DNA of 64,000 nucleotides from Proteobacteria bacterium ST_bin14. Lineage in GTDB: Bacteria > Pseudomonadota > Alphaproteobacteria > Sphingomonadales > Sphingomonadaceae. Within the stretch, counting starts at the first letter, position 1; each line of letters opens with the position of its first letter. A program made the translations under genes and the position numbers. The stretch lies in contig MSXR01000006.1 in assembly GCA_002083655.1 (NCBI GenBank), positions 322,449 to 386,448 of the forward strand, given 5' to 3'. The notes under the pieces were generated by a model. It saw only the letters and a list, made by a program, of their open reading frames with translations, was not told the DNA's origin and made no database searches. This document shows positions 1-8,308 of this stretch, in pieces.

Positions 1-503
1 AACTGGGTAAGGTAGCTGTGCCGCCGGGTTTGCGTGAGCACACCCTTGCGCGCGTCAATCAAGATCACGGCTAGATCGGCGGTCGATGCGCCTGTCACCA
101 TATTGCGGGTATATTGTTCGTGCCCCGGCGTGTCGGCGACGATGAACTTGCGTTTTTCGGTCGCAAAGAACCGGTAGGCGACGTCGATGGTAATGCCCTG
201 TTCGCGCTCTGCGGCCAATCCGTCGACCAGCAGGGCGAAATCAATCGCTTCACCCTGTGTGCCCGACCGGCGGCTATCGGCCTCCAGCGCGGCCAGCTGA
301 TCTTCAAAGATCATCTTTGAATCATAGAGCAACCGCCCGATCAGCGTGGATTTTCCGTCGTCCACCGATCCGCAGGTGATGAAGCGCAGCATCGATTTAT
401 GCCGGTGCAGCTGCAGATAGGCGTCGATATCCTCGGCGATCAGCGTATCAGCAGTATAGGCGGGGGTATAGGCCGGCGGGCAGGGGGCTGTGGGGGCGTG
501 CAT
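1..503 (-). CDS. cysN: Sulfate adenylyltransferase subunit 1 (CysN or CysNC), N-terminal part
   Basis: Reading from 503 down gives 167 codons with no stop; the rest lies beyond the window start. This is the GTPase subunit of ATP sulfurylase, which drives adenylation of sulfate to APS with CysD in the cytoplasm. Visible are the G1 P-loop GSVDDGKST at residues 45-53 and the G3 motif DTPGHEQY from residue 124, the CysN/EF-Tu pattern. The start codon overlaps the cysD stop (TGATG on the minus strand), so the two are translationally coupled. Because the C-terminus is missing, I cannot tell whether it is CysN alone or a CysNC fusion with APS kinase. Confidence 0.93.
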   Translation of the reverse strand, partial: MHAPTAPCPPAYTPAYTADTLIAEDIDAYLQLHRHKSMLRFITCGSVDDGKSTLIGRLLYDSKMIFEDQLAALEADSRRSGTQGEAIDFALLVDGLAAEREQGITIDVAYRFFATEKRKFIVADTPGHEQYTRNMVTGASTADLAVILIDARKGVLTQTRRHSYLTQ

Positions 504-1405
504 CAGAAATACCCCTCCTGCTTTTTCTTCTCCATGCTCGCCGCCTGATCATGGTCGATCGCGCGCCCCTGCCGCTCGCTGGTGGTGGTCAGCAGCATTT
601 CCTGGATGACCTGGTTCAGTGTCGTCGCCTCACTCTCCACCGCCCCTGACAAAGGGTAACAGCCAAGCGTGCGGAACCGGACGGATCGCTCAACCGGCAC
701 TTCGCCGGGGCGTAGCCGGAAGCGATCATCATCAACCATCAGTAGCATGCCGTCGCGCTCCACCGTGGGGCGCGGTGCGGCGAAATAAAGCGGTACAATT
801 TCAATGTTTTCGATCTGGATATATTGCCAGATATCGAGCTCGGTCCAGTTTGAGATTGGGAAGGCGCGGATGCTTTCGCCCTTGTGCTTGCGGGCATTGT
901 ACAGCCGCCACAGTTCGGGCCGCTGGTTTTTCGGGTCCCAGCGCTGGTGCGCGGAACGGAAACTGAAAATCCGTTCCTTGGCGCGCGATTTTTCCTCATC
1001 GCGGCGCGCGCCGCCAAACGCCGCATCAAAGCCGTGCTGTTCCAGCGCCTGCTTCAGCCCCTCGGTCTTCCACATATCGGTATGGCGGCTGCCATGATCG
1101 AACGGATTAATGCCCAGCGCCTTGGCTTCGGGGTTCTGGTGGACGATCAGCGACATGCCCGCTTGGGTCGCCGCACGCTCGCGCAGATCATACATGGCCC
1201 GGAACTTCCAGGTGGTATCGACGTGGAGCAGCGGGAAGGGCGGCGGTGCCGGGTAGAACGCCTTGCGCGCGAGATGCAGCATCACGGCAGAATCCTTGCC
1301 CACCGAATACAGCATTACCGGGTTGGTTGCCTCGGCAACAACCTCGCGCATGATGTGGATGCTCTCGGCCTCAAGCCGCTGCAAATGGGTGAGGGGGGCG
1401 TTCAT
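503..1405 (-). CDS. cysD: Sulfate adenylyltransferase subunit 2
   Basis: The catalytic PP-loop subunit of ATP sulfurylase; it makes APS and pyrophosphate from ATP and sulfate with CysN. The PP-loop SVGKDS is at residues 34-39, followed by the family's conserved HVDTTWKF and GARRDEEKSRAKER segments. From the ATG at 1405 (MNAPLTHLQRLEAESIHIMRE) the protein has 300 residues, matching the usual length of about 300; the open frame continues upstream to 1444 but the extra residues look unlike the family. It overlaps cysN by the TGATG junction. cysH/cysI and sulfate transport genes are not in the window. Confidence 0.95.
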   Translation of the reverse strand: MNAPLTHLQRLEAESIHIMREVVAEATNPVMLYSVGKDSAVMLHLARKAFYPAPPPFPLLHVDTTWKFRAMYDLRERAATQAGMSLIVHQNPEAKALGINPFDHGSRHTDMWKTEGLKQALEQHGFDAAFGGARRDEEKSRAKERIFSFRSAHQRWDPKNQRPELWRLYNARKHKGESIRAFPISNWTELDIWQYIQIENIEIVPLYFAAPRPTVERDGMLLMVDDDRFRLRPGEVPVERSVRFRTLGCYPLSGAVESEATTLNQVIQEMLLTTTSERQGRAIDHDQAASMEKKKQEGYF

Positions 1406-1471
1406 GCCCGTTGAAATAGTCATCCGCCGCGCCGCCGCCACCAAGCAAAAATTGCGGCGTCGAAAGCTGGA

Positions 1472-1690
1472 TCAATCCTCGGCTTGTCGATCAAGCGAAT
1501 CAAGGATGCGCGCACCCGCCATAAAAACGGCAATCGGGCAGACGGAAAACAGTAACCAGCCACCAAAGCCGGGATATTGTTGCAGATAATGCACGCCGCG
1601 CTCAATCGCCCCGGTGCCAAGCCCGTAGATCACGAGAAAGGCCTCGAATTTGGTCTTGATGACGAACAACTGGCCAATCTTGTGCAGCAT
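1472..1690 (-). CDS. Small two-helix membrane protein, unknown function
   Basis: A 72-residue protein (from MLHKIGQLFVIKT) with two hydrophobic stretches, about residues 12-28 and 43-63, and a charged tail. I recognise it only as a small conserved-looking sphingomonad-type hypothetical; I cannot assign a function. The open frame runs upstream to 1765, but that extension would overlap the astB 3' end and is Cys/His-rich and unlike a membrane-protein N-terminus, so the ATG at 1690 is preferred. It sits between astB (58 bp upstream) and cysD (66 bp downstream), all minus strand. Confidence 0.6.
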   Translation of the reverse strand: MLHKIGQLFVIKTKFEAFLVIYGLGTGAIERGVHYLQQYPGFGGWLLFSVCPIAVFMAGARILDSLDRQAED

Positions 1691-1748
1691 GGCCTTTGTT
1701 AAGCAAGCGCCGGGCCAATCCCGGAAATGCGCCAATCCACATTTACAC

Positions 1749-3026
1749 TTATGGTAAATTGTCAATTAACCCGACAGCTTCGGCGGCGGTAAGGCCGATC
1801 ACCGGCATCAATGCGGCATATGCCTGTTCGATCTGGGTGATCAATGCTGGGTTGCCGATATCGGCAGGGGCAATCGCTTCGGGCCAATGCGCCTCCACGA
1901 CCGCGGCGATCTGATCAAGGCGCGCGTCGTTCACCAGAAAGCGCGGGTCGATGGTTGCAGGATCAGCCACCACGCGCAGCCGCAGGCACGCCGGGCCGCC
2001 GCCATTGGCCATCGATTCGCGCACATTCACCACCTCAAGTCGGCGGATCGGGCCATTTCCGGCGATCATCGCCTGCAACCAAGCCCAGACACGCGCATTC
2101 GCCCGTGCTTCCTCGGGCAGAATCAGCGCCATGGCGCCACCGGGCAGCGTCACCAACTGGGCGTTGAACAGATAGGATGTGATCGCATCATCCAGGCTGA
2201 CCGCACTGGCGGGCACTTCCACAATCTGCGCGGTCGGCATGCGCTCCTGCAGCGCGGCATAAAAGCCCGCCTTGTCGGCAAAGGCCTGTTCATGCGCGAA
2301 CAGCACCGGCCCGTTCGCCACGGCGACAACATCGTTATGGAACGCGCCAGCCGCAATCGCGTCTTCTGATTGCTCAACAAACAGGGTGCGCGCCGGATCC
2401 AGCCGGTGGCCGCGCGCGACCGACTCACTCGCCTCAATTCGCTGGCGCGCCGGAAAACTGCCACCGGACACGCCGTAGACGAATATCTCGATGCCGGGCG
2501 CATCATGGTGATCGGCCATGCGCATATGGTTCGCCGCCCCCTCATCGCCGAACGGTGCGGGGACGGGGGCGTGGACCGCAAAGGCCGGGTTGGCAAAAAT
2601 CAGTCGCAATTGCGCCAGCGTGCCCGGCCATTCGTGGCTGCGGTGCGGCATCGTTATCAGATTGGCGACCGTCAGGTGGCAGCGCCCGTCGGCAGCATCA
2701 GTTGCTGGTGAAACCGTCGCGGCGTTCGCGGCCCACATCGCCGACGCCGACAGCGCCTGCGCCTTCATCGGCAGCGGGGCGGCGGCGTAATCGGTGTTCA
2801 GCGCCTGCAGCCAGCGGTGATCGGGCCGACGATGCGGCAGCAATATGCCCTGCGCCAGCCCCAGCGCCAGATTGGCGCGCATTTTGGCAATGCCCTGCAG
2901 CGCGGCGGCGCGCGGGCGCGATGTGGCACCCGCATTGCGTGTCGCGGCCAAATTGCCGTGGCTTAGTCCGGCATAGTTATGGCTGGGGCCAATCAGCCCG
3001 TCAAAATTAATCTCCACCATTGCCAT
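1749..3026 (-). CDS. astB: N-succinylarginine dihydrolase
   Basis: Second enzyme of the arginine succinyltransferase (AST) pathway: N2-succinylarginine to N2-succinylornithine, 2 NH3 and CO2. The N-terminus VEINFDGLIGPSHNYAGLS and the segments GDEGAANHMR (Glu), FHNDVVAV (His) and NGGGPACLRLR (nucleophilic Cys) match the AstB pentein-fold enzyme known from E. coli, as does the 425-residue length. The chosen ATG at 3026 overlaps the astA stop (ATGA) with GGTGG seven bases upstream; ATG at 3020 is an alternative. Third gene in the order M20 hydrolase-astA-astB. Confidence 0.95.
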   Translation of the reverse strand: MAMVEINFDGLIGPSHNYAGLSHGNLAATRNAGATSRPRAAALQGIAKMRANLALGLAQGILLPHRRPDHRWLQALNTDYAAAPLPMKAQALSASAMWAANAATVSPATDAADGRCHLTVANLITMPHRSHEWPGTLAQLRLIFANPAFAVHAPVPAPFGDEGAANHMRMADHHDAPGIEIFVYGVSGGSFPARQRIEASESVARGHRLDPARTLFVEQSEDAIAAGAFHNDVVAVANGPVLFAHEQAFADKAGFYAALQERMPTAQIVEVPASAVSLDDAITSYLFNAQLVTLPGGAMALILPEEARANARVWAWLQAMIAGNGPIRRLEVVNVRESMANGGGPACLRLRVVADPATIDPRFLVNDARLDQIAAVVEAHWPEAIAPADIGNPALITQIEQAYAALMPVIGLTAAEAVGLIDNLP

Positions 3027-4039
3027 CACCGTGCCACCCATCGGATTGCTGCCCCCGCGCCAATATCCAGCGTTGCCGCTGTGCCCGGGTCGATTGTCAG
3101 TGCCGCGCTGTCGCCGCCCGCACGGCCAAAGCAGCAGCGAAAATCGCTCATGGTGCCAGTTGCGATCAGGGCCGGTTCCCCGGTGATGTCGCCAACCGCC
3201 GCGACAATGCCGGGCTGCGCATCACGTATTGAGCGGACCTGATCGGTCTTGGCCGTCATCGTCGGCCCGCCGTCAAAAATGTCGACATAGTTTTCGAACG
3301 CAAACCCTTCATTCTCCAACATCCGCATCGCCGCCCGGCCAGATGGATGCGGCAGGCCAATCGCCGCGCGCGCGGTTTCTGATAGCATGGCGGTGTACAC
3401 CGGGTGTTTGGGGAACAGATCAGCGATAAACTGGTGGCCGTGCGTTGCGTTGAAATAATCGGCGTCCTGGAAATTCATCCCAAAAAACCGCCCCGCGACC
3501 CCGTCCCAGAATGGCGATCCGCCCGCTTCGTCAATAATCCCGCGCAATTCGGCCAGAATGCGATCGGCAAAGCGCGCGCGGTGCATCGCGATGAATAAAT
3601 AGCGGCTGCGCGCGAGCAACAGGCCCAGCCCGCCCGCGCGCTCGCCGGGGTGCAGGAACAGCCCGCCAACCTCACACGCGCCCTCAAGATCCGTCGTTAA
3701 CGCTAGCATATCGGCACGAAATGTGCGGCCCAGTTCCTTGCTGTGCTGGGTCAGCGCGCCAATACGATAGCTGTAGAACGGATATTTCTGGCCCACTTTG
3801 GCGAATATCTGGCAGGTGCCGCGCACCTCCCCCGTGGCGACATTCTCCAGCACCAGCAGGAACAGCTCATCCTCAATCCCGCCATCGGTGCGGGCATAGG
3901 CGGCATCGCTGCGATCAAGCTTGGCGCGTAAAGCCGTGCGATCAGGCGGCAAATTGGTGAACCCGCCGCCGGTGAGTTTGGCCATTTCGTACAGCGATTG
4001 CAGGTCTTTGCCGCGCGCGGCCCGGATTCGAAACGTCAC
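3026..4039 (-). CDS. astA: Arginine N-succinyltransferase
   Basis: First AST enzyme: transfers succinyl from succinyl-CoA to the alpha-amino group of arginine. The 337-residue protein begins MTFRIRAARGKDLQSLYEMA and contains GGGFTNLPPDRTAL and the GEVRGTCQIFAKVG region typical of AstA, an N-acyltransferase fold. The start is GTG at 4039, overlapping the stop of the upstream M20 hydrolase as GTGA; its own stop overlaps astB. The three genes therefore look like one coupled translation unit. astC and astD are not in this window. Confidence 0.95.
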   Translation of the reverse strand: MTFRIRAARGKDLQSLYEMAKLTGGGFTNLPPDRTALRAKLDRSDAAYARTDGGIEDELFLLVLENVATGEVRGTCQIFAKVGQKYPFYSYRIGALTQHSKELGRTFRADMLALTTDLEGACEVGGLFLHPGERAGGLGLLLARSRYLFIAMHRARFADRILAELRGIIDEAGGSPFWDGVAGRFFGMNFQDADYFNATHGHQFIADLFPKHPVYTAMLSETARAAIGLPHPSGRAAMRMLENEGFAFENYVDIFDGGPTMTAKTDQVRSIRDAQPGIVAAVGDITGEPALIATGTMSDFRCCFGRAGGDSAALTIDPGTAATLDIGAGAAIRWVAR

Positions 4040-5244
4040 AAATGCCCCCGTTCGGCGATGCGCAAGATGGTAAGCGCGGACAGCGCGGCGCGCTCCGCCA
4101 GGCTGTCGACCAGCAAAAATTCGTCCGACGAATGGATCGCACCGCCACGCGCGCCCATCGTATCAACAACGGGCACGCCGCAGGCCGCAATATTGTTGCC
4201 GTCACACACCCCGCCCGTCGCGCGCCAGGCAATGTCCAGCCCCAGATCAGCGCCGGCCGCCTTTACCAGCGCGAACAGCTTGGCCGCGCCGGGATCAATC
4301 GGTTTGGGCGGGCGATTAAAGCCGCCATGAACGGTGATGTTGACGTCATGACGCTGTGCCACCGCAGCTACAACCGCATCGATATGTGCCTTGGCGCGAT
4401 TAATCTCGTCGAGCGAGGCGGGGCGGAAGTTCACGCGAAGAATGGCCAGATCGGGCACGACATTGTTCGGCCCGCCACCATCGATCCGCGCCGGGTTCAC
4501 CGACAGGGTCGGGCTGCGCGCGGTGGTGAGCATCACCGCCATGTCTGCTGCTGCGACCAGCGCGTTGCGGCCATCATCGGGGTTGCGCCCGGCATGCGCG
4601 CTGCGCCCGCGCACGACGATCGAGAAATTCCCTGTCCCCCCGCGCGCCCCCGCCAGCGTGCCATCAGGCAGAGCGGGTTCATAGGTGAGTGCGGCGATCT
4701 TTCCCTGCGCTGCCTGCGCGATCAGCGGGGCGGAGGAGAGCGATCCCGTTTCCTCATCCGAATTGATCAGCACATCATAGCCGATCCGGCTGGCCAGCGG
4801 GCAATCTTCCAGCGCGGTCAGCGCGGCGAGCATCAGCGCCAGTCCGCTTTTCATATCGGCAACACCGGGGCCGTTGATCGTCCCGTCAGGGCGGTGGACC
4901 AGCGTCTGGAAGGGATGGTCGACGGGAAACACCGTGTCCATATGCCCGGTCAGCAAAATGCGCACGGCCGCGTCGGGCCGAACGCATAGCTGCAAATGCT
5001 GGCCATGATCGAGCAGGTGAACCGCGCCATCATTGGTCACCGCCTCCACCGCAGGTGCGTCGACCAGCGTCAGATCACCCGGCAGGGCCGAAAAAGCATC
5101 TGCCAATTCGCCCGCCATCGCGGCCAACCCTGCCAGATTGCGTGTGCCCGAATTAATCGCCGCCCAGCGCTCAACCTGCGCGAGCATCGGCTGATCGGCA
5201 GCGACATCAATCAGGCGGCGTTCGACGGGGGACAGCGAAATCAT
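4036..5244 (-). CDS. M20-family metallohydrolase, possible succinylglutamate desuccinylase
   Basis: A 402-residue M20 peptidase/deacylase (ArgE/DapE/carboxypeptidase G2 type). Metal and catalytic motifs are visible in order: GHMDTVF (His, Asp), GPGVADMKSG (bridging Asp), DEETGS (general-base Glu plus ligand Glu) and IHSSDEF near the C-terminus (His), with the dimerisation domain between. No signal peptide, so cytoplasmic. It is the first gene of the astA-astB unit and its stop overlaps the astA start. AstE of other bacteria is an M14-type enzyme and is absent here, so this protein may remove succinate from N-succinylglutamate; that is inference from context. The start at 5244 is preferred because the longer frame adds a Pro/Arg-rich extension. 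Confidence 0.85.
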   Translation of the reverse strand: MISLSPVERRLIDVAADQPMLAQVERWAAINSGTRNLAGLAAMAGELADAFSALPGDLTLVDAPAVEAVTNDGAVHLLDHGQHLQLCVRPDAAVRILLTGHMDTVFPVDHPFQTLVHRPDGTINGPGVADMKSGLALMLAALTALEDCPLASRIGYDVLINSDEETGSLSSAPLIAQAAQGKIAALTYEPALPDGTLAGARGGTGNFSIVVRGRSAHAGRNPDDGRNALVAAADMAVMLTTARSPTLSVNPARIDGGGPNNVVPDLAILRVNFRPASLDEINRAKAHIDAVVAAVAQRHDVNITVHGGFNRPPKPIDPGAAKLFALVKAAGADLGLDIAWRATGGVCDGNNIAACGVPVVDTMGARGGAIHSSDEFLLVDSLAERAALSALTILRIAERGHL

Positions 5245-5369
5245 GCGCCCTGATAGCGGCTTGGATGGACTTGCTCCACCCATTTGCTGTCGCGGCACCC
5301 GCTTGACCGGTCCGGGGGCGGGCGGCAAGGCGTCACTTCACCCACCGCGACAGGATGACCACCCGCATC

Positions 5370-5837
5370 ATGGCCTATGACATCGCCAAGTTTCTGCACA
5401 TTACCGGCATCGTCATGCTGATGGGGAACATTACCGCCACGGCATTCTGGAAAGTATTTGCTGATCGCACCGGTGACGCGCGGATCATTGGGTTTGCGCA
5501 GCGGCTGGTGACGATCACCGATTGGAGCCTGACCTTTTGGGGAATCGTGCTGACGATTGGCGGCGGATATGGTGCCGCGTGGATTGCCGGCATCAACCCG
5601 TTTGGTTCGGCGTGGCTGGTGTGGAGCCAGGTGATGTTTGTGATTGCCGGGATGATCTGGCTGGTGATTCTGGTGCCCATACAGGTGCGGCAGGCGCGCG
5701 TGGCCAAGGGCTTTGCAAATGGTGGCGAGATACCGGAGAGTTATCGCCGCGACAGCCTGAACTGGATCATCTGGGGGTTGATCGGCACCGTGCCGCTGGT
5801 CGCCGCCGTGTGGCTGATGGTCGCCAAGCCCTATTAA
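5370..5837 (+). CDS. DUF2269-type integral membrane protein
   Basis: About 155 residues beginning MAYDIAKFLHITGIVMLMGN, with four hydrophobic segments (near residues 7-25, 48-70, 85-105 and 130-150) and a conserved-looking KVFADRTGDARIIGFAQR loop. This pattern resembles the DUF2269 predicted inner-membrane proteins, whose function is unknown. An ATG at 5355 is also in frame, but AGG sits directly against it; from 5370 the same AGGA is 14 bases away, so the start remains uncertain. Its stop overlaps the stop of the convergent Nudix gene. Confidence 0.75.
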   Translation: MAYDIAKFLHITGIVMLMGNITATAFWKVFADRTGDARIIGFAQRLVTITDWSLTFWGIVLTIGGGYGAAWIAGINPFGSAWLVWSQVMFVIAGMIWLVILVPIQVRQARVAKGFANGGEIPESYRRDSLNWIIWGLIGTVPLVAAVWLMVAKPY

Positions 5838-6304
5838 GGCAGATGCGCCGATAGCGCGGCAAAGACATCCTCGTACAGTTTGCGCTTAAACGGCACCGCC
5901 AGCGCGATCACTTCCGCCGGGGTGGCCCAGCGCCAGGCGCGGAATTCCTGATGGGCAGTGGCGATGTTCACATCGGCATCGCTGCCCGTGAAGCGGTACA
6001 GGAACCAGCGCTGCCGCTGACCGCGCCATTTGCCCTTCCACACCTTGCCGATCAGCTCATCGGGCAGGTCGTAGAAATATTCGCCCGGTGCCTCTGCAAT
6101 CAGCGTGACGTGGGCGGGCGCAATGCCCGTTTCCTCGCCCAGTTCGCGCAGCGCGGCGGCCTGCGCGTCCTCGCCATCATCGATGCCGCCCTGGGGTAGC
6201 TGCCAGGCCTCTGCCGTGCTGTCGATCCGTTGCCCGACAAAGATCAGCCCGGCTTCGTTGATAATCATGATCCCCGCGCACGGGCGATAGGCCAGGTCGC
6301 TCAC
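5834..6304 (-). CDS. rppH: RNA pyrophosphohydrolase (Nudix)
   Basis: A 156-residue Nudix hydrolase. The full Nudix box is at residues 39-61 (G-x5-E-x7-REL-x-EE-x-GI), and the surrounding YRPCAGIMIIN and EAWQLPQGGID match RppH/YgdP, which removes pyrophosphate from the 5' end of mRNA to start decay, and also cleaves diadenosine polyphosphates in related enzymes. The start is GTG at 6304 and overlaps the stop of the upstream alpha/beta hydrolase as GTGA. Confidence 0.9.
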   Translation of the reverse strand: MSDLAYRPCAGIMIINEAGLIFVGQRIDSTAEAWQLPQGGIDDGEDAQAAALRELGEETGIAPAHVTLIAEAPGEYFYDLPDELIGKVWKGKWRGQRQRWFLYRFTGSDADVNIATAHQEFRAWRWATPAEVIALAVPFKRKLYEDVFAALSAHLP

Positions 6305-7257
6305 GCCTGCGCCGCCACTGCCTCGGCAATAATGCCCTTCAGCACGCCCAGCGCGCCGTTCACTTCGATCTGTGCCGACGGGATTGCCTTTCGCAGCGTC
6401 ACAAAGCCGTGGATGTTGCCAATTGCCTCGCGGTACGCGGTTGGTACGCCCGCCGTGATCAGCGCGGCGGCATAGGCGCGGCCCTGATCGCGCAACGGAT
6501 CAAGCCCGGCAGTGATGACAAGCGTTGGCGGCATATCGCGGTGGTTGGCGTGCAGCGGCGCGCCGCGCCAGTCGCCCGGCGTTGCGGCATAGGCTTCATC
6601 AAACCACTTCATCCCGTCCTTGGTCAGCAACCGGCCCTCGCCAAACAGCTCATAGGAACCGTGCGCATCGGCGCGGTCGACGGTGGGGTAAATTGGGAAT
6701 TGCGCGATGACAGGCACGGCGGCAGGCGCATCGCGCAGCGCCATGGCGGTGACGATTGTCAAATTGCCGCCAGCGCTGTCGCCGGAAAGCACCAGCCCCG
6801 TCACCGTCAGTCCCAGTTCAGCCGGGCTGCCCGCCAGCCAACGCGTCGCTGCCTCGCAATCATCGGTCGCCGCTGGAAAGGGGTGTTCGGGGGCCAGCCG
6901 ATAATCAACGGCGATCACCGGCAAATCGAGCTGACGGGCCATCTCCGCACAAATCCCGGCATGCGTATCAAGGTCGCCGATCACAAAGCCGCCGCCGTGA
7001 AAGAATATCAGCGCCGGGCCAGCCGCCCGATCAGCGCGCGAATCGAACAGCCGCAGGGGGATTGGCCCCGCTGCCCCGGGGGCTGACAAATCCCGCATCA
7101 CCGCCAGCTCGCCAATCGGCAGGTCGGCAACATCCTTGCTGGCGACATACATTGCCCGCGCCAACGCAGGCGGTTGTTCATGCGTCTTGGGGCCGGGCAG
7201 GGCGTTCAGAAAGGCAAGGAACATGGCCACATCGGGGTTGGTATAATGATCAGTCAT
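6301..7257 (-). CDS. Alpha/beta hydrolase, hormone-sensitive-lipase (type IV) family
   Basis: A 318-residue serine esterase. The oxyanion-hole motif HGGGF is at residues 87-91 and the nucleophile elbow GDSAGG at 159-164 (Ser161); the later DPLRDQG Asp and NIHGF His complete the triad. These define the HSL-like family IV of bacterial esterases, which hydrolyse short acyl esters; the natural substrate is unknown. No signal peptide is seen. It is translationally coupled to the downstream rppH, and divergent from the deacetylase-like gene. Confidence 0.88.
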   Translation of the reverse strand: MTDHYTNPDVAMFLAFLNALPGPKTHEQPPALARAMYVASKDVADLPIGELAVMRDLSAPGAAGPIPLRLFDSRADRAAGPALIFFHGGGFVIGDLDTHAGICAEMARQLDLPVIAVDYRLAPEHPFPAATDDCEAATRWLAGSPAELGLTVTGLVLSGDSAGGNLTIVTAMALRDAPAAVPVIAQFPIYPTVDRADAHGSYELFGEGRLLTKDGMKWFDEAYAATPGDWRGAPLHANHRDMPPTLVITAGLDPLRDQGRAYAAALITAGVPTAYREAIGNIHGFVTLRKAIPSAQIEVNGALGVLKGIIAEAVAAQA

Positions 7258-7333
7258 GGCAGGCTCCTGGGCTTCGTACTTGTACTGGGTTCTTGTGCTG
7301 GCGCGCTCGCGCGTTGCGCCCTACCTAAGCGGC

Positions 7334-8308
7334 GTGTTCGCTGTCGTCCATCATCCCGATTATGTCGCCCCCGCGCCCAGCCGCAGCGGGTACCAATGGA
7401 ACAAGAACGGGCTGGTGCGCGACTTGCTGGTGCAAAGCGGCGTCGCAATCGACTGGCATTTGCCAGAACCGATGCCGATCGATTGGCTGGAGGCCGTGCA
7501 TGATGCCGATTACGTCGCTGAGGTAATCGAGGCTCGCGTGCCTGTACACAAGGAGCGGCGGATCGGCTTTCCTGTCACACCGCAAGTCGCCCGCCGCGCA
7601 CAGATCGTGCCCGGTGGTACATGGGCGGCGGCTAAGCTTGCGCTGGACCATGGTTTTGCCGCCAACAGCGCGGGCGGCAGCCACCACGCGCTGGGCGATA
7701 CCGGGGCCGGGTTTTGCGTGTTCAACGATTTGGCGATCACCGCGGTTCGGCTGATTGAGGAGCGGCACGTGGCGCGGGTGTTGATCGTTGACTGCGACGT
7801 GCATCAGGGGGACGGCACGGCGGCGCTGACGGCGGGCAGGCCGGGAATTGCGACCTATTCAATCCATGCCGACAAGAATTTTCCGGTGCGCAAAGCTCGA
7901 TCAACCGTGGATGTGCCGCTGCCCGACGGCGTGGGCGATGCGGTGTATCTGGAAACGCTGGCGGCGACATTGGTGCCGTTGATCGATTCGTTTCGTCCGG
8001 GGCTGATCCTGTATCAGGCAGGGGTTGATCCATATCAGGGGGATCGGCTGGGCAGGCTGAAGCTGACAGCGCACGGGCTTGAACAGCGCGAGGATTTGAT
8101 CGCCCGCCTCGCCACCGGGCGCGGCCTGCCGCTCGCCAGTACGCTTGGCGGCGGTTATGGGCATGACGCGATGGAAGTGGCTGGTCGGCACGTCGCATCG
8201 ATTCTACGGCTAGGGACCGCCTTCACCACGGCAAAATTGGCGGGGCAGGGGCATGCGCCGCCAGCAATCCCCTCAATGCCCTCACCTTGCGCCGCCGGGA
8301 ACCAATAA
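7334..8308 (+). CDS. Histone-deacetylase superfamily protein (class II-like)
   Basis: Zinc-dependent amidohydrolase of the arginase/deacetylase fold, about 324 residues from the GTG at 7334 (MFAVVHHPDYVAPAP). Motifs: GGSHHA with the His pair at residues 117-118, DCDVHQGDGT with metal ligands Asp155 and His157, and a third ligand Asp in QAGVDPYQGDRLG. Bacterial members act on acetylpolyamines, acetyl-lysine or other acyl amides; the substrate here is unknown. The frame is open back to an ATG at 7256 that overlaps the start of the divergent esterase, so the start could be earlier, but the family fold begins just before HHPD. Its TAA overlaps the photolyase start. Confidence 0.82.
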   Translation: MFAVVHHPDYVAPAPSRSGYQWNKNGLVRDLLVQSGVAIDWHLPEPMPIDWLEAVHDADYVAEVIEARVPVHKERRIGFPVTPQVARRAQIVPGGTWAAAKLALDHGFAANSAGGSHHALGDTGAGFCVFNDLAITAVRLIEERHVARVLIVDCDVHQGDGTAALTAGRPGIATYSIHADKNFPVRKARSTVDVPLPDGVGDAVYLETLAATLVPLIDSFRPGLILYQAGVDPYQGDRLGRLKLTAHGLEQREDLIARLATGRGLPLASTLGGGYGHDAMEVAGRHVASILRLGTAFTTAKLAGQGHAPPAIPSMPSPCAAGNQ

